Source: Nostoc calcicola FACHB-3891
Lineage (GTDB): Bacteria; Cyanobacteriota; Cyanobacteriia; Cyanobacteriales; Nostocaceae
Assembly (NCBI RefSeq): GCF_014697355.1
Contig: NZ_JACJRQ010000002.1
Location: 62,001-126,000, forward strand
Direction: 5' to 3'
DNA length: 64,000 nt
Shown: positions 19,059 to 28,565 of the stretch, in pieces
Layout: each line of letters opens with the position of its first letter
How positions within the stretch are numbered: the first letter of the stretch is position 1
Program-made: the position numbers and the translations under genes
The notes under the pieces: generated by a model
Database searches by the model: none
Told to the model about the DNA's origin: nothing
Seen by the model: only the letters and a program-made list of their open reading frames with translations

Positions 19059-20342
19059 GTGAGCTTACAAACTCTAGTTGAACAAACCACCATCCCCCCA
19101 AATTCAGGGTCTCTAACATCTAGTCCCTTTGATGCAGATAGCTTTAATGAAGCTGTCATGTCTACCTATGGGCGGTTTCCCTTAGCCTTAGAACGGGGTG
19201 CTGGGTGTCGGGTTTGGGATACACAAGGGCGGGAATATTTGGATTTTGTGGCGGGAATTGCCACTTGTACATTAGGACATGCCCACCCAGCTATGGTAGA
19301 GGCGGTGACGCGCCAAATCCAAAAGCTGCACCATGTCTCTAATTTGTACTATATTCCCGAACAAGGTGAATTGGCAAAATGGCTCGTTGAACATTCCTGT
19401 GCCGATCGCGTCTTTTTCTGCAATTCTGGAGCTGAAGCTAACGAAGCAGCAATTAAATTAGCCAGAAAATACGCCCACACGGTATTAGACATTGAAAAAC
19501 CGATTATTTTAACTGCCAATGCCAGTTTCCACGGACGGACTTTAGCGACTATTACCGCCACGGGACAACCGAAGTATCAAAAACATTTCGATCCCTTAAT
19601 GCCTGGGTTCCACTACGTAAATTACAACGATATTAACTCTGTGGAAGTGGCAATTAGCGAGTTGGATGAAGGTGATTATCGTGTAGCAGCGATTTTGATT
19701 GAGCCTTTGCAAGGAGAAGGCGGCGTGCGTCCGGGAGACATTGCTTATTTCAAAAAGTTACGGCAGATTTGCGACGAAACTGGAATTTTGCTGATTTTTG
19801 ATGAAGTGCAAGTTGGCATGGGGCGCAGTGGTCAGTTATGGGCTTACGAACATCTGGGCGTAGAACCGGATATCTTCACCAGTGCTAAAGGCTTGGGTGG
19901 CGGTATCCCCATCGGTGCAATGATGAGCAAAAAATTCTGCGATGTTTTTCAGCCAGGAGAACACGCCAGTACTTTTGGTGGAAATCCTTTTGTATGTGGT
20001 GTAGCACTGAGTGTTTGCCAGACATTAGAGCGGGAAAATATCTTGCAGAATGTCCAAGAACGGGGCGAACAGTTACGAACTGGATTAAAAGCGATCGCAG
20101 CTAAATATCCTCATCACATTAGCGAAGTTCGCGGTTGGGGTTTAATCAATGGTTTAGAATTGCGATCTGAGATTGCGCTAACCGCAGCCGATGTGGTGAA
20201 TGCTGCCATCAACGAAGGTTTATTGCTCGTACCAGCTGGGGCAAAAGTCATCCGATTTGTGCCACCGTTGATTGTCACAGAAACCGAAGTCAACACTGCC
20301 TTGGAAGCTTTAGATCGAGCAATAGCGATCGCCACAAAGTAG
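19059..20342 (+). CDS. argD: Acetylornithine aminotransferase
   Basis: A PLP-dependent class III aminotransferase of arginine synthesis that converts N-acetylglutamate semialdehyde to N-acetylornithine; 427 residues, cytoplasmic. Family blocks: VWDTQGREYLDFVAGIATCT, FFCNSGAEANEAAIKLARK, the PLP-contacting LLIFDEVQVGMGRSG, and the Schiff-base lysine in IFTSAKGLGGG. GTG 19059 has an excellent SD (GGAGG, 8 bp). A glycine-rich EHASTFGGNPFVC follows. It appears monocistronic, followed by a hairpin. Confidence 0.95.
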   Translation: MSLQTLVEQTTIPPNSGSLTSSPFDADSFNEAVMSTYGRFPLALERGAGCRVWDTQGREYLDFVAGIATCTLGHAHPAMVEAVTRQIQKLHHVSNLYYIPEQGELAKWLVEHSCADRVFFCNSGAEANEAAIKLARKYAHTVLDIEKPIILTANASFHGRTLATITATGQPKYQKHFDPLMPGFHYVNYNDINSVEVAISELDEGDYRVAAILIEPLQGEGGVRPGDIAYFKKLRQICDETGILLIFDEVQVGMGRSGQLWAYEHLGVEPDIFTSAKGLGGGIPIGAMMSKKFCDVFQPGEHASTFGGNPFVCGVALSVCQTLERENILQNVQERGEQLRTGLKAIAAKYPHHISEVRGWGLINGLELRSEIALTAADVVNAAINEGLLLVPAGAKVIRFVPPLIVTETEVNTALEALDRAIAIATK

Positions 20343-20440
20343 GCGACCTGAAAAATCTAGTGGTTTTTATTTTGACACAACACATCAACTGCTGTTGTGT
20401 TTCTACATTTGAGTTTGACTGCCAACATTTTAAAGCTAAA

Positions 20441-20465
20441 GGGGAAAGTTTAATAAACTTTCCTC
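20441..20465 (+). terminator. Hairpin after argD
   Basis: GGGGAAAGTTT pairs with AAACTTTCCTC across a short TAAT loop (one G-T pair), about 100 bp after the argD stop. No strong T-run, so the assignment as a terminator is moderate. The remainder to 20776 carries only heptamer-like AAATCTCAAATCC repeats. Confidence 0.6.
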
Positions 20466-20776
20466 TTGCTATTTCTACTTATTTTGTCTGATAAAACTTG
20501 TACAATTATCAAGGCGGTTTTCACTCACAGACACTTATAAAGTGTAATAGCAATTTCAAAAACGATTGCGATAGATGGATTCCAACCCAACCAGACACAC
20601 AAGGCGATCGCCAATCCAAAATCTCAAATCTCAAATCCAAAATGGATAAGATTTATCCACAGCCAAATTTTTCTACTTTGTGTTTTTCCATCCTTGATTT
20701 GTGGCTAAAATACCACAAGTTAGACGCTGATATCGTGCAATAGATAACTTTTACCTCATGACTGGAGACCAAAATC

Positions 20777-21415
20777 TTGGGAATAGAACTACGCAGCTTC
20801 GTGTTTCTCGACAGCCTGCAACCTCAACATGCAGCATATATGGGAACAGTAGCCCAAGGTTTCTTACCACTACCAGGAGATACATCGCTGTGGATTGAAA
20901 TCTCACCTGGTATCGAAATTAATAAAATTACAGATGTAGCCCTAAAAGCTGCTTCTGTGCGTCCGGGAGTACAGGTAGTTGAACGCTTGTACGGTCTATT
21001 GGAAGTTCATTCTGGCTCCCAAGGCGAAACCCGAGCTGCTGGCCAAGCCATTTTGGCAATGCTGGGAGTCCGAAGAGAGCAATGTCTCAAACCGCGTGTT
21101 GTTTCTAGCCAAATTATTCGCAACATCGATGCTTACCAAACACAACTCATCAACCGCACGCGCCGGGGACAACTTCTATTAGCAGGGCAAACCCTATATG
21201 TATTAGAAGTAGAGCCTGCCGCTTACGCCGCCTTGGCTGCGAATGAAGCAGAGAAAGCAGCGTCGATTAACATTCTTGAGGTGCAAGCAGTAGGCAGTTT
21301 TGGACGGCTTTACTTGGGTGGAGAAGAACGAGATATTCTAGCAGGTGCGGCCGGAGCATTAACAGCTATTGAAAATGTACCCGGTCGAAATCCTCAGAGT
21401 GGGCGTCAGGAATGA
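20777..21415 (+). CDS. ccmP: Carboxysome shell protein CcmP (tandem BMC-T)
   Basis: A 212-residue protein with two BMC-T folds, which in beta-cyanobacteria forms stacked trimers with a gated pore in the carboxysome shell. Length and sequence ([70 protein letters not shown]) match cyanobacterial CcmP; each half ends with a similar EVHS/EVEP strand. The start is TTG at 20777, supported by GGAG nine bases upstream. As in other cyanobacteria it is a satellite gene away from the main ccmKLMN operon, which is not in this window. Confidence 0.88.
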   Translation: MGIELRSFVFLDSLQPQHAAYMGTVAQGFLPLPGDTSLWIEISPGIEINKITDVALKAASVRPGVQVVERLYGLLEVHSGSQGETRAAGQAILAMLGVRREQCLKPRVVSSQIIRNIDAYQTQLINRTRRGQLLLAGQTLYVLEVEPAAYAALAANEAEKAASINILEVQAVGSFGRLYLGGEERDILAGAAGALTAIENVPGRNPQSGRQE

Positions 21416-21529
21416 AGAGTGCTGATGAGTTAGGAGTTAGGAGTGGTGGGGTTAAATTCTATTATAATCTCGCCATCTCCTCATCTCCCCCACTTACTAC
21501 TCACTACTAATAATCATAAAGGAGAGAAA

Positions 21530-22336
21530 ATGGCAAATCGAGAGCATCTGGTTTTACTCAAAGCAGGTGCGGTTATATGGACTGAGTGGAGAAAGAAAAA
21601 TCCCCAGATTCAACCAGACCTCAGCACTGCAAACTTGCAAGGAGATAACCTCAGAGGTGCAGACCTCCAAGGAGTAAACTTGAACAAGGTAGATTTAGCT
21701 AATGCTTTACTTGTGCGGGCAAACCTCAGCAATGCGGAACTCAGTGGCGCAAACCTCTACAAAGCCTTGCTCATTGAAGCTAATGTGAGTGCTGCTAACT
21801 TCAGTGTTGCAAACCTGAGCGGTGCTACACTTTTACAGGCAGATTTGAGTGATGCCAATTTGATTGGTGCTGACTTGAGTGAGGCGAATCTCAGAGGTGC
21901 TACACTCACTCATGCTAATCTTATTGGCACTGACTTAAAAGGCGCTAACTTGAGAGATGCGGATTTAGATGCAGCAAAACTGATTCGGGCTAATCTCTGT
22001 TTTGCTAACCTCATTGAAGCTAACTTAATTGGCGCTGATTTGGGGGAGGCCAGCTTATACGAAGCAGAAATGTTGGGGGCTTATCTTTACAAAACTGAGT
22101 TATATAAAGCTAATTTGACCAAGGCTCACCTGAGTGGTGCATATTTGTTCTCTGCTAACTTGAGTGAGGCTGACTTGAGCGAAGCTGATTTGAGTTGGAC
22201 TAACCTTAGACGAGCTAATTTAGCAGGGGCAAATCTGAGAAAAGCCAACCTCAGAGGAGCTGACCTGAGGGGAGCTAACCTCAGCGGTGTCAATTTTCAA
22301 GAAACAATTATGCCTGACTCTTCAAAGCATGATTAG
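21530..22336 (+). CDS. Pentapeptide-repeat protein
   Basis: A 268-residue protein made of a short N-terminal cap (ANREHLVLLKAGAVIWTEWR) and then about 47 pentapeptide units A(D/N)LxX from residue 30 to near 262, predicting a right-handed quadrilateral beta-helix. AAAGGAGAG lies just before ATG 21530, ruling out a longer frame from 21443. No signal peptide or membrane segment. Members of this family are very common in cyanobacteria; some mimic DNA, but no specific role can be assigned. The spacer to ccmP holds GGAGTTA heptamers. Confidence 0.9.
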   Translation: MANREHLVLLKAGAVIWTEWRKKNPQIQPDLSTANLQGDNLRGADLQGVNLNKVDLANALLVRANLSNAELSGANLYKALLIEANVSAANFSVANLSGATLLQADLSDANLIGADLSEANLRGATLTHANLIGTDLKGANLRDADLDAAKLIRANLCFANLIEANLIGADLGEASLYEAEMLGAYLYKTELYKANLTKAHLSGAYLFSANLSEADLSEADLSWTNLRRANLAGANLRKANLRGADLRGANLSGVNFQETIMPDSSKHD

Positions 22337-22438
22337 TCAATAAGATACAGCAGAATTCAGAATTCAGAAGTCAGAAGTCTTAAGTAAAACAGGCTTGATA
22401 GCTGGCGTTGAAATCTAGTTTGTGCTTAATCGCTATCA

Positions 22439-22528
22439 GACTTACGCAAAAACTCTCTGAAACTCTTATTTCTTCTCTGCAAGACGCTGCGCGAATGCGG
22501 TTCATTTTTTCATGATTTTGCGTAAGTC
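22439..22528. mobile_element. MITE-like element, 13-bp perfect terminal inverted repeats
   Basis: GACTTACGCAAAA and TTTTGCGTAAGTC bound 90 bp of non-coding DNA; same family as 1432-1530. The surrounding 22337-23058 gap has no gene; an AAAAGGTAAAACT/TTTACCTTTT inverted repeat lies near 22968-23020 just before the next gene. Confidence 0.7.
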
Positions 22529-23058
22529 CTGCACTAGTCAAAAATCTGAGATTAATTATGTCCGAAAATTTTGAATGCGATCGCTCATTTGCACTCTAAC
22601 ATTATTAAATTTACTATTGTCGGCAACTATCTAAGGAGTGAAAAATTTACCCCAAATTACAGCCATTAGTTAGTTGTGTAATTTAGATAATAGCTCAAGA
22701 ATATTACCTATATCGACAAAACAGACTTACCTCTTTTAAATATTAATAAATCTCATGATGCATTAAGCTTGACCGTATTAACCTTTCTGGGCAATCATAA
22801 AGAAGCGGTTATTAAAAGCCAATTTAGTATACTGCTTGAATGCGATTCTATGCGTGACAAAATCGCCCGCTTGTAAAAACCCTCTTTATCATTGCAATAT
22901 ATCAGACCACCACAGTATCTCTTTTTATTCTTAGTGTTATCTGCGGTTCTGGAAAAATCCAACAAAAGGTAAAACTAATATTCAATTCATGCTTTTTTTG
23001 AATTTTACCTTTTACCTTTTGCCCTGTTCAATCACTTTTTCTCCTGGAGGATATTGTA

Positions 23059-24756
23059 ATGTCTAGTGTGTTTCGTTGGTCATCACTCAGGGTTGCTTTG
23101 CTAGTTTTGGGAATAACAACTGCGACAGTAGCTCCCGTTGTGATTTCTGCACCAGCTTCATCTCAAAATACTGTTCCAACTACCACTCCATCTGCTACAC
23201 CATCGCCAACTTCAACAGTTAATTTGTCAGATGTGACTTCAGATTACTGGGCGCGTCCATTTATTCAAGCTCTAGCTGACAATAATGTAATTAGTGGTTT
23301 TCCTGATGGCAGCTTTAGACCGAATCAATCTGTGACTCGTGCTGAATTTGCTGCCCTCATTCAAAAAGCTTTCGGAAACCAAAACCGAATTCGCCAATTG
23401 AGTGCGGGTGGATTTAGTGATGTTCCTGCTGGCTACTGGGCGGCTTCAGCAATTCAGAACGCCTACGAAATTGGGTTTTTGTCAGGTTATCCTGGAAATG
23501 TATTTAGACCAAATCAACAAATACCCAAGGTAGAGGCGATCGTTTCTATCAGCAATGGTTTGGGTTTGTCTGCTAGCGATACAAGTACTCTTAGTACCTA
23601 CTACACTGATGCCTCAGCTATCCCCAACTATGCGGTCAGTAGTGTAGCAGCAGCGACACAAGCTAGTCTTGTTGTTAACTACCCAGATGTTAAACAACTC
23701 AATCCCCAACGAGCCCTAACTCGTGCTGAAGCAGCGGCACTTTTATATCAAGCTTTAGTGAGGCAGGGACGGCTACAACCCATTGCTAGCAATCTACCAG
23801 CTACTCAGTATATTGTCGCTGGAACTGGTAGCGGCACTCAAACAGGTAACGATATTGTTTCTTTAGCTGCATCCAGTAATTCTTTTACAACACTGACTTC
23901 TTTATTAAAGACAGCCGGTTTAGCAGACACTCTTCAACAGCCTGGTCCCTATACAGTTTTCGCTCCCACTAATGATGCATTTGCCGCTTTACCTGCTGCT
24001 ACTCTAGAACAATTGCAGCAACCACAGAACAGAGAAGCATTGGTTAAGATTTTGAGTTATCACGTAGTTCCTGGTGCGGTAACTGCTAGTCAACTCTCAA
24101 ATGGCGAACTGAAAACCATTGAAGAAAGACCTGTAAATATTCAAATCGATCGCACTAACAATCAAGTCGCAGTCAATAATGCTAGAGTCATCCAAGCAGA
24201 TGTCCCAGCCAGCAACGGTGTTATCCATGCAATTAACCAAGTTCTGATTCCCCCTGATATCAACATCAGTCAGTTAAATCAGCAGCCCCAAGAAGGAGGC
24301 ACTACTAATGGCGGAACATCTGGTGTAGATGTCGGTAGAAGTACTCGTGGTGGCAGAAGCTATGTCGGGGTTGCTGGTAATATTGGTTTGTCTGGCGGCG
24401 ATACAGCTCTGAGCGAAGGTAACTTTACAGTCATCAGCAAACTTGGTCTGACAAATTACCTATCAGTACGGCCATCGGTGCTCTTTGGAGACGATACAGT
24501 ATTTCTGGTTCCCTTGACTTATGATTTTTCTCCACGTGCAGCAGGTTCCGTGGGTCAACGAACCCTCAGCATATCTCCTTATCTGGGTGCAGGCGTAGCC
24601 ATTGAAGCTAATCTCGATACTGATATTGGATTATTGCTAACTGGTGGTGTAGATGTTCCTTTAGGTACTCGATTCACACTTACAGGTGCTGTAAATGCCG
24701 CTTTTATGGATGAAACTGATGTAGGTTTACTATTAGGAGTTGGTTATAACTTCTAA
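23059..24756 (+). CDS. SLH-fasciclin-beta-barrel envelope protein
   Basis: A 565-residue exported protein with three modules. After a signal peptide (to about residue 34) and a Pro/Thr/Ser linker come three SLH-type repeats (LSDVTSDYWARPFIQALAD; FSDVPAGYWAASAIQNAYE; and a more diverged third), which in cyanobacteria bind peptidoglycan. A fasciclin domain follows at about 270-395 (PGPYTVFAPTNDAFAAL; SYHVVPGAVTASQL; ASNGVIHAINQVLIPPD). The last 130 residues (YVGVAGNIGLSGGDTAL ... VGLLLGVGYNF) look like a small outer-membrane beta-barrel ending in Phe, as BAM substrates do. It may tie the outer membrane to the cell wall and mediate adhesion. CTGGAGGA precedes the ATG. Confidence 0.88.
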   Translation: MSSVFRWSSLRVALLVLGITTATVAPVVISAPASSQNTVPTTTPSATPSPTSTVNLSDVTSDYWARPFIQALADNNVISGFPDGSFRPNQSVTRAEFAALIQKAFGNQNRIRQLSAGGFSDVPAGYWAASAIQNAYEIGFLSGYPGNVFRPNQQIPKVEAIVSISNGLGLSASDTSTLSTYYTDASAIPNYAVSSVAAATQASLVVNYPDVKQLNPQRALTRAEAAALLYQALVRQGRLQPIASNLPATQYIVAGTGSGTQTGNDIVSLAASSNSFTTLTSLLKTAGLADTLQQPGPYTVFAPTNDAFAALPAATLEQLQQPQNREALVKILSYHVVPGAVTASQLSNGELKTIEERPVNIQIDRTNNQVAVNNARVIQADVPASNGVIHAINQVLIPPDINISQLNQQPQEGGTTNGGTSGVDVGRSTRGGRSYVGVAGNIGLSGGDTALSEGNFTVISKLGLTNYLSVRPSVLFGDDTVFLVPLTYDFSPRAAGSVGQRTLSISPYLGAGVAIEANLDTDIGLLLTGGVDVPLGTRFTLTGAVNAAFMDETDVGLLLGVGYNF

Positions 24757-24771
24757 GCATTACTGATATGA

Positions 24772-24796
24772 GCGCCCAAACAAAGGGCGCGTTTTT
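24772..24796 (+). terminator. Intrinsic terminator
   Basis: GCGCCC pairs with GGGCGC over a 7-base loop, followed by GTTTTTC, 15 bp after the SLH-fasciclin gene. Confidence 0.9.
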
Positions 24797-24823
24797 CACT
24801 TCTACAACAGATAAAAAACACAT

Positions 24824-24862
24824 TAGACCTGCCTGGATAATTTGATTTTCCAGGCAGGTCTA
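24824..24862. repeat. 13-bp perfect inverted repeat
   Basis: TAGACCTGCCTGG and CCAGGCAGGTCTA separated by 13 bases. It may be a backup terminator or a protein-binding site; no T-run follows. Confidence 0.7.
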
Positions 24863-24885
24863 TCAAAATATAATTATAAAAAACT

Positions 24886-25019
24886 CCTAGTAGTCTGCCA
24901 ACCCAAAATTGTTGGGTGAGGGCTGGGTAAAGGTTAAAGGTTAAAGGGTAAGGGATTTAAGCCTTTCCCCTTTACCCCTTACCCTTTACCCAGCAAAGTT
25001 ACTTTGACGAACTACTAGT
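24886..25019. mobile_element. MITE-like element with AGTAGT termini
   Basis: CCTAGTAGTCTGCCAA at the left faces the reverse complement ACTAGTAGTTCGTCAA at the right. The interior is a long hairpin of GGTAAAGGTTAAAGG and CCTTTACCCCTTACC type repeats. Non-coding. Confidence 0.6.
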
Positions 25020-25091
25020 AAACTAGATTGTTTCTCCTAAGGCATAACGAATGCCATTCCTTGGAAGCTCACGTTAATTTATGAATGAACG

Positions 25092-25469
25092 ATGCCACAC
25101 GTATTACTTGTAGATGATGAAGCGGCTCTTTGCGACAGTCTCACATATACACTACAAAAAGAAGGTTATACGGTGACTACAGCCGCCGATGGACATAGCG
25201 CAATCAAACAATTTCACAAGCAAGTACCAGATGTAATTTTGCTTGATTTGATGTTACCGGAAGTTGACGGTATGGAAATTTGCTGGCGGATTCGGGCATT
25301 TTCCAATGTACCTATTGTGATGCTCACAGCTAAAGATGAGGATATTGATAAAATTTGGGGTTTAGAAGCAGGTGCAGATGATTATATTACTAAGCCCTTC
25401 AACACCCGCGAACTACTAGCACGCATCAAAGCAGTATTGCGTCGTCGCTCTGGGGAGCAGCCTTCATGA
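25092..25469 (+). CDS. Single-domain response regulator (OmpR-type receiver only)
   Basis: A 125-residue CheY-like receiver. Acidic pocket D8/D9, phosphoacceptor D52 (LLDLMLPEVDG), switch T79 (VMLTAKDE) and K101 (ITKPF) are all present. The sequence resembles OmpR-family receivers up to the alpha5 linker (LLARIKAVLRRR) but stops there, so the winged-helix DNA-binding domain is missing. The stop overlaps the kinase start (ATGA), implying translational coupling and that the short form is a working gene. It must act through protein contacts or a phosphorelay. Confidence 0.93.
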   Translation: MPHVLLVDDEAALCDSLTYTLQKEGYTVTTAADGHSAIKQFHKQVPDVILLDLMLPEVDGMEICWRIRAFSNVPIVMLTAKDEDIDKIWGLEAGADDYITKPFNTRELLARIKAVLRRRSGEQPS

Positions 25470-26923
25470 GAGGCTGGATACCTGGGATTAAATTAAATAC
25501 AATTTATGCCAAGTTGTTAGGCAGATACCTCATGCTAACAGCTTTTGGAACGTCGGTGATGGCAGGTTATATCCTCTGGTCGTTCCATGATTACTTTATG
25601 CGATCGCGGCAAGTAGATTTGGATAACTGGACAAGTGCGTTAAGCGAAAGTGTTGCAGATGCACTAGAAGAAAAAGATATTATACGGGTAAAGGTGCTGG
25701 TGCAAAGGTATGGCGCACCACAAACTATAACCCTACGTGTTTTTAGTCAACAAGGCAGTCTATTAGCCACTTCTGACCCCAAGTTAGACAGCCAAGTTAA
25801 AGATTGGTTTCAGGTTCCGGGAATGCGGGAAGCTCTACAAAACCGTATAAAACAAGGAATCGCCAAAGGCGTTTTATCAAATAGCGATCGCCTCTACATT
25901 ACTAGACCTGTTGAGCGTAACGGTCAATTGTTAGGCATAATCCGAATGTCTATGACTTTGGAGCAGCTTCAGGGACAGTTTGCTAGGGTAATTTGGAGTA
26001 TTTTAGGAACGCTAGCAATAACGATTCTACTGTGTGCGTTCATTAGCAGTCGGTTTGCTCGCAGTCTCTCAAAACCGATTGAGATTATGCAGAACTTTGC
26101 TATTCGCTTGGGTGGCGGTCATTTTGGCGATCGGCTGACGATCCATGAGAACAATGAGTTAGATCAATTGGCAGCAGAACTCAACCGGATGAGTGAGCGG
26201 TTAGCTTCCTTAGACAGAGAGCGACGGGTGTTTTTAGCCAATGTCTCCCATGAGTTGCGTACCCCTATCAGTAACGTTCAGGTGACAATAGACGCACTCA
26301 AAGCAGGAGCCTATGAAGAAGCAGAATTGCGCGATCGCTTTTTTCAAACTATCGAAAGCGAAACCAAGCGTTTATCACGATTGATTCATGACTTGCTAGA
26401 TTTAGGACGTTTGGAAGCAGGAGTTGTTGAACTAGAAAACCAAACCATCTCGCTGCATGGATTGATTAATCGTGCTGTTAATGCACTAGAACCGCGAATG
26501 CGAACTCTGGGAATTTCTATACAGATGAACGTGGGAAACCTAATTATCCAGGGCGATCCAGAGCGGCTATTACAAGCGATTCTCAATTTGTTGGATAATG
26601 CGATTAAGCACTCACCAGCCAATTCTCAAGTATCTATTTCTGGATACAGCCAAGGCAAACAAGCTATTATTCAAATTCAAGACGAGGGAAAAGGGATAAA
26701 AGAGGGTGATTTACCCCGAATCTTTGAGCAATTTTATACAACAGACCCCGCACGCAAAGGTAGTGGCAATGGTTTGGGGTTAGCAATTTCCAAGCGGATT
26801 ATTGAAGCCCATCAAGGCAGTATTATCGCCAGCAGCACACCAAATCAAGGGGCAACTTTTACTATATACTTGCCAATAATTCGTAATGACCGAAAACAAA
26901 AAGGTACAGAGCAACTAAATTGA
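25466..26923 (+). CDS. Membrane sensor histidine kinase
   Basis: A 485-residue two-TM kinase. TM1 lies near residues 18-38 (YLMLTAFGTSVMAGYILWSF), an extracytoplasmic sensor of about 130 residues follows, and TM2 is VIWSILGTLAITILLCAFI. A HAMP domain (SLSKPIEIMQNFA) leads to HisKA with phosphoacceptor H262 in FLANVSHELRTPIS. The HATPase has an N box LLDNAIKHS, G1 DEGKGIKEGD and G2 GSGNGLGLAI. It should phosphorylate the overlapping receiver. The periplasmic domain has no recognised ligand. Confidence 0.95.
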   Translation: MRGWIPGIKLNTIYAKLLGRYLMLTAFGTSVMAGYILWSFHDYFMRSRQVDLDNWTSALSESVADALEEKDIIRVKVLVQRYGAPQTITLRVFSQQGSLLATSDPKLDSQVKDWFQVPGMREALQNRIKQGIAKGVLSNSDRLYITRPVERNGQLLGIIRMSMTLEQLQGQFARVIWSILGTLAITILLCAFISSRFARSLSKPIEIMQNFAIRLGGGHFGDRLTIHENNELDQLAAELNRMSERLASLDRERRVFLANVSHELRTPISNVQVTIDALKAGAYEEAELRDRFFQTIESETKRLSRLIHDLLDLGRLEAGVVELENQTISLHGLINRAVNALEPRMRTLGISIQMNVGNLIIQGDPERLLQAILNLLDNAIKHSPANSQVSISGYSQGKQAIIQIQDEGKGIKEGDLPRIFEQFYTTDPARKGSGNGLGLAISKRIIEAHQGSIIASSTPNQGATFTIYLPIIRNDRKQKGTEQLN

Positions 26924-27339
26924 TTTATGCGTGTCTTTAAGGGATTACCAAGAAATAAATTATCCAATCTTGTGGGGTGGGCGTTTCGCCCGCCCAAGGC
27001 TTGGAGAGGACAAGATGTCCACCCCACAAGAAAAATTGTATGTTTTTTTATTTGGAAGTCCCTAATTTGGAATTTGGAATTCGGAGCGATCGCCCTTGGC
27101 GTCTCCAAGAGAAGCGATGTGACGCTCCCCGTAGCTTGCTTCCCTATAAGAGTAGCCGAACTCGCTAAGGTAAGCAGAATTTGCATCTGAATCAAAGGTT
27201 GCCAAGTGAGACAGAATAAATGAAACGTGTCTAAAAATACTAGTGTGATCTTAATCCCAGAATTTTATAGTCTAAAAGTCATTGATAGCAAAATTTGGCA
27301 GGTGATATTACAACGCCAACTTAATAAAGATTATTTTCT
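26924..27339. other. Repeat-rich spacer without a supported gene
   Basis: It contains GTGGGGTGGGCGTTTCGCCC with a facing CCACCCCAC (about 26974-27026), TTTGGAAGTCCC at about 27052, and a broken GC-rich repeat with GACGCTCCCCGTAGC. Short plus-strand frames here read through repeats and the 3' part overlaps the real minus-strand gene. Confidence 0.5.
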
Positions 27340-27726
27340 TCAATTGGATTTTTTTGAGGAAAATCTATTCTTGCTGGGTGAATATTCACAGCAATTGGTT
27401 GCTTCTTCAGTTAAAACAATAGAAGGTTTGACTGCACATTTGAGATAATTATTATTTGAATAAAATCGACAGTTTTTACAAGGGACTTTGTGTGAACTAT
27501 TGGTGGGAAAAACCATTTTGTCATCTAAAAATGACCGTATTTTTTGCAATATCAGCAAAAAAACTACCCAACCGATGATAAATCCAAGGGGCGATAAAGA
27601 TATAGCTATATCAGGGATAGTTAGTTGATTTGTTGGTGTTTGCTCATTTTTAATTTCACTCTGGATTCCGTGATGTAAATTCTGATTGGCGGCTACAGTT
27701 CTTTGCGGAATTTGATTATCATACAT
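27340..27726 (-). CDS. Membrane-anchored small protein with cysteine-rich C-terminus
   Basis: A 128-residue protein. A polar N-terminus (to about 45) is followed by a membrane helix (LGFIIGWVVFLLILQ) and a C-terminal cysteine motif: PCKNCRFYSNNNYLKCAVKP then TNCCEYS. The CxxC ... C ... CC layout suggests metal binding or a disulfide-bonded module. I recognise similar C-termini in uncharacterised cyanobacterial proteins but know no function. AAGGTAAAT lies ahead of the ATG at 27726. Confidence 0.75.
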   Translation of the reverse strand: MYDNQIPQRTVAANQNLHHGIQSEIKNEQTPTNQLTIPDIAISLSPLGFIIGWVVFLLILQKIRSFLDDKMVFPTNSSHKVPCKNCRFYSNNNYLKCAVKPSIVLTEEATNCCEYSPSKNRFSSKKSN

Positions 27727-28214
27727 ATTATTTACCTTTTGCTATCCTCTTTAATGCCTTGATTTTTTGAAATTAGGACTTATTAATTCTTACTTCAAAA
27801 TTTCTCGATATCCTCTGTGTTAAAAGATTTACAAAATAAAAAATTAGGTAAGTAAGTGTGTTCGGGGATTAAGTTTATTCACTTGTATGTTAAGTAACTA
27901 AAAATGAATACAGAGTATTGAGTTCATCAGATGAAATTTAAAATGCAAGGTTACAAGGTTTTAATTATAGGTTTATCAAAATAAAACTTCAGCTATATCT
28001 GCCAAGGGTTTTGCTTATGATTTACATCTATATATCCAAGGGAATAAATTATACAAAAGGCTGAGTAACTAAATACTTTTATGTTATGATTTATGGTAGA
28101 TTTTTCTAAAAGTTTGCTAGACATTACACTTAAGTTAAATGAGAGTAATGAATATTACTCAAGCTTATTTAAGAGTGAACTGATTCACTGATATAAATAA
28201 TTTGAGAAATAATT
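27727..28214. other. AT-rich divergent spacer, nothing recognised
   Basis: About 490 bp, very AT-rich, separating divergently transcribed genes; promoters for both are expected here but no consensus pair could be chosen by eye. Confidence 0.4.
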
Positions 28215-28565
28215 ATGCTTGATATTCTCCTGACTTGGTTAATTACCACCATCAGTTTTTTGATTATTTCTAGATTACCTTTGGGCATAGAAATTGATGG
28301 TTTTAAAAAAGCGGCGATCGCTGCGGTGGTTTTCGGAATTTTAAATGCGATTTTGCTGCCAATACTTAGTTTATTTACTTTTCCCTTGATTCTCCTTACC
28401 GTTGGGTTATTCTTTTTTGTTTTGAATGCAATTATTTTTGCATTGGCAGCTTATCTAGTAGAAGGTTTTCGCTTGAGGTGGGGTTTTTGGAGTGCTTTAA
28501 GTGGCTCAATTGCTTTGGCAATTATCAATTCTATTCTCTTGAATATCGTGGCTCGAATTACCTAA
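28215..28565 (+). CDS. Phage-holin family IV-like membrane protein (PF04020 type)
   Basis: A 116-residue integral membrane protein with four hydrophobic helices: ILLTWLITTISFLIISRLP, AIAAVVFGILNAILLPIL, PLILLTVGLFFFVLNAI and ALSGSIALAIINSILL. The pattern of GILNAILLPIL followed by FPLILLTVGLFFFVLNA is characteristic of this family of small chromosomal membrane proteins, unrelated in role to true phage lysis. Complete, standard length. Confidence 0.88.
   Translation: MLDILLTWLITTISFLIISRLPLGIEIDGFKKAAIAAVVFGILNAILLPILSLFTFPLILLTVGLFFFVLNAIIFALAAYLVEGFRLRWGFWSALSGSIALAIINSILLNIVARIT

Noticed and set aside
20498-20743. An 81-codon plus-strand frame before ccmP
   Set aside because: It covers AAATCTCAAATCC heptamer repeats and has no supporting start signal or family.
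26927-27190. Plus-strand frames of 87 and 63 codons after the histidine kinase
   Set aside because: They translate intergenic repeat DNA (GTGGGGTGGGCG, TTTGGAAT units) and lack a credible start signal.
27227-27448. A 73-codon plus-strand frame
   Set aside because: Its 3' part overlaps the cysteine-rich minus-strand gene, which has better evidence (membrane helix, Cys motif, ribosome site).
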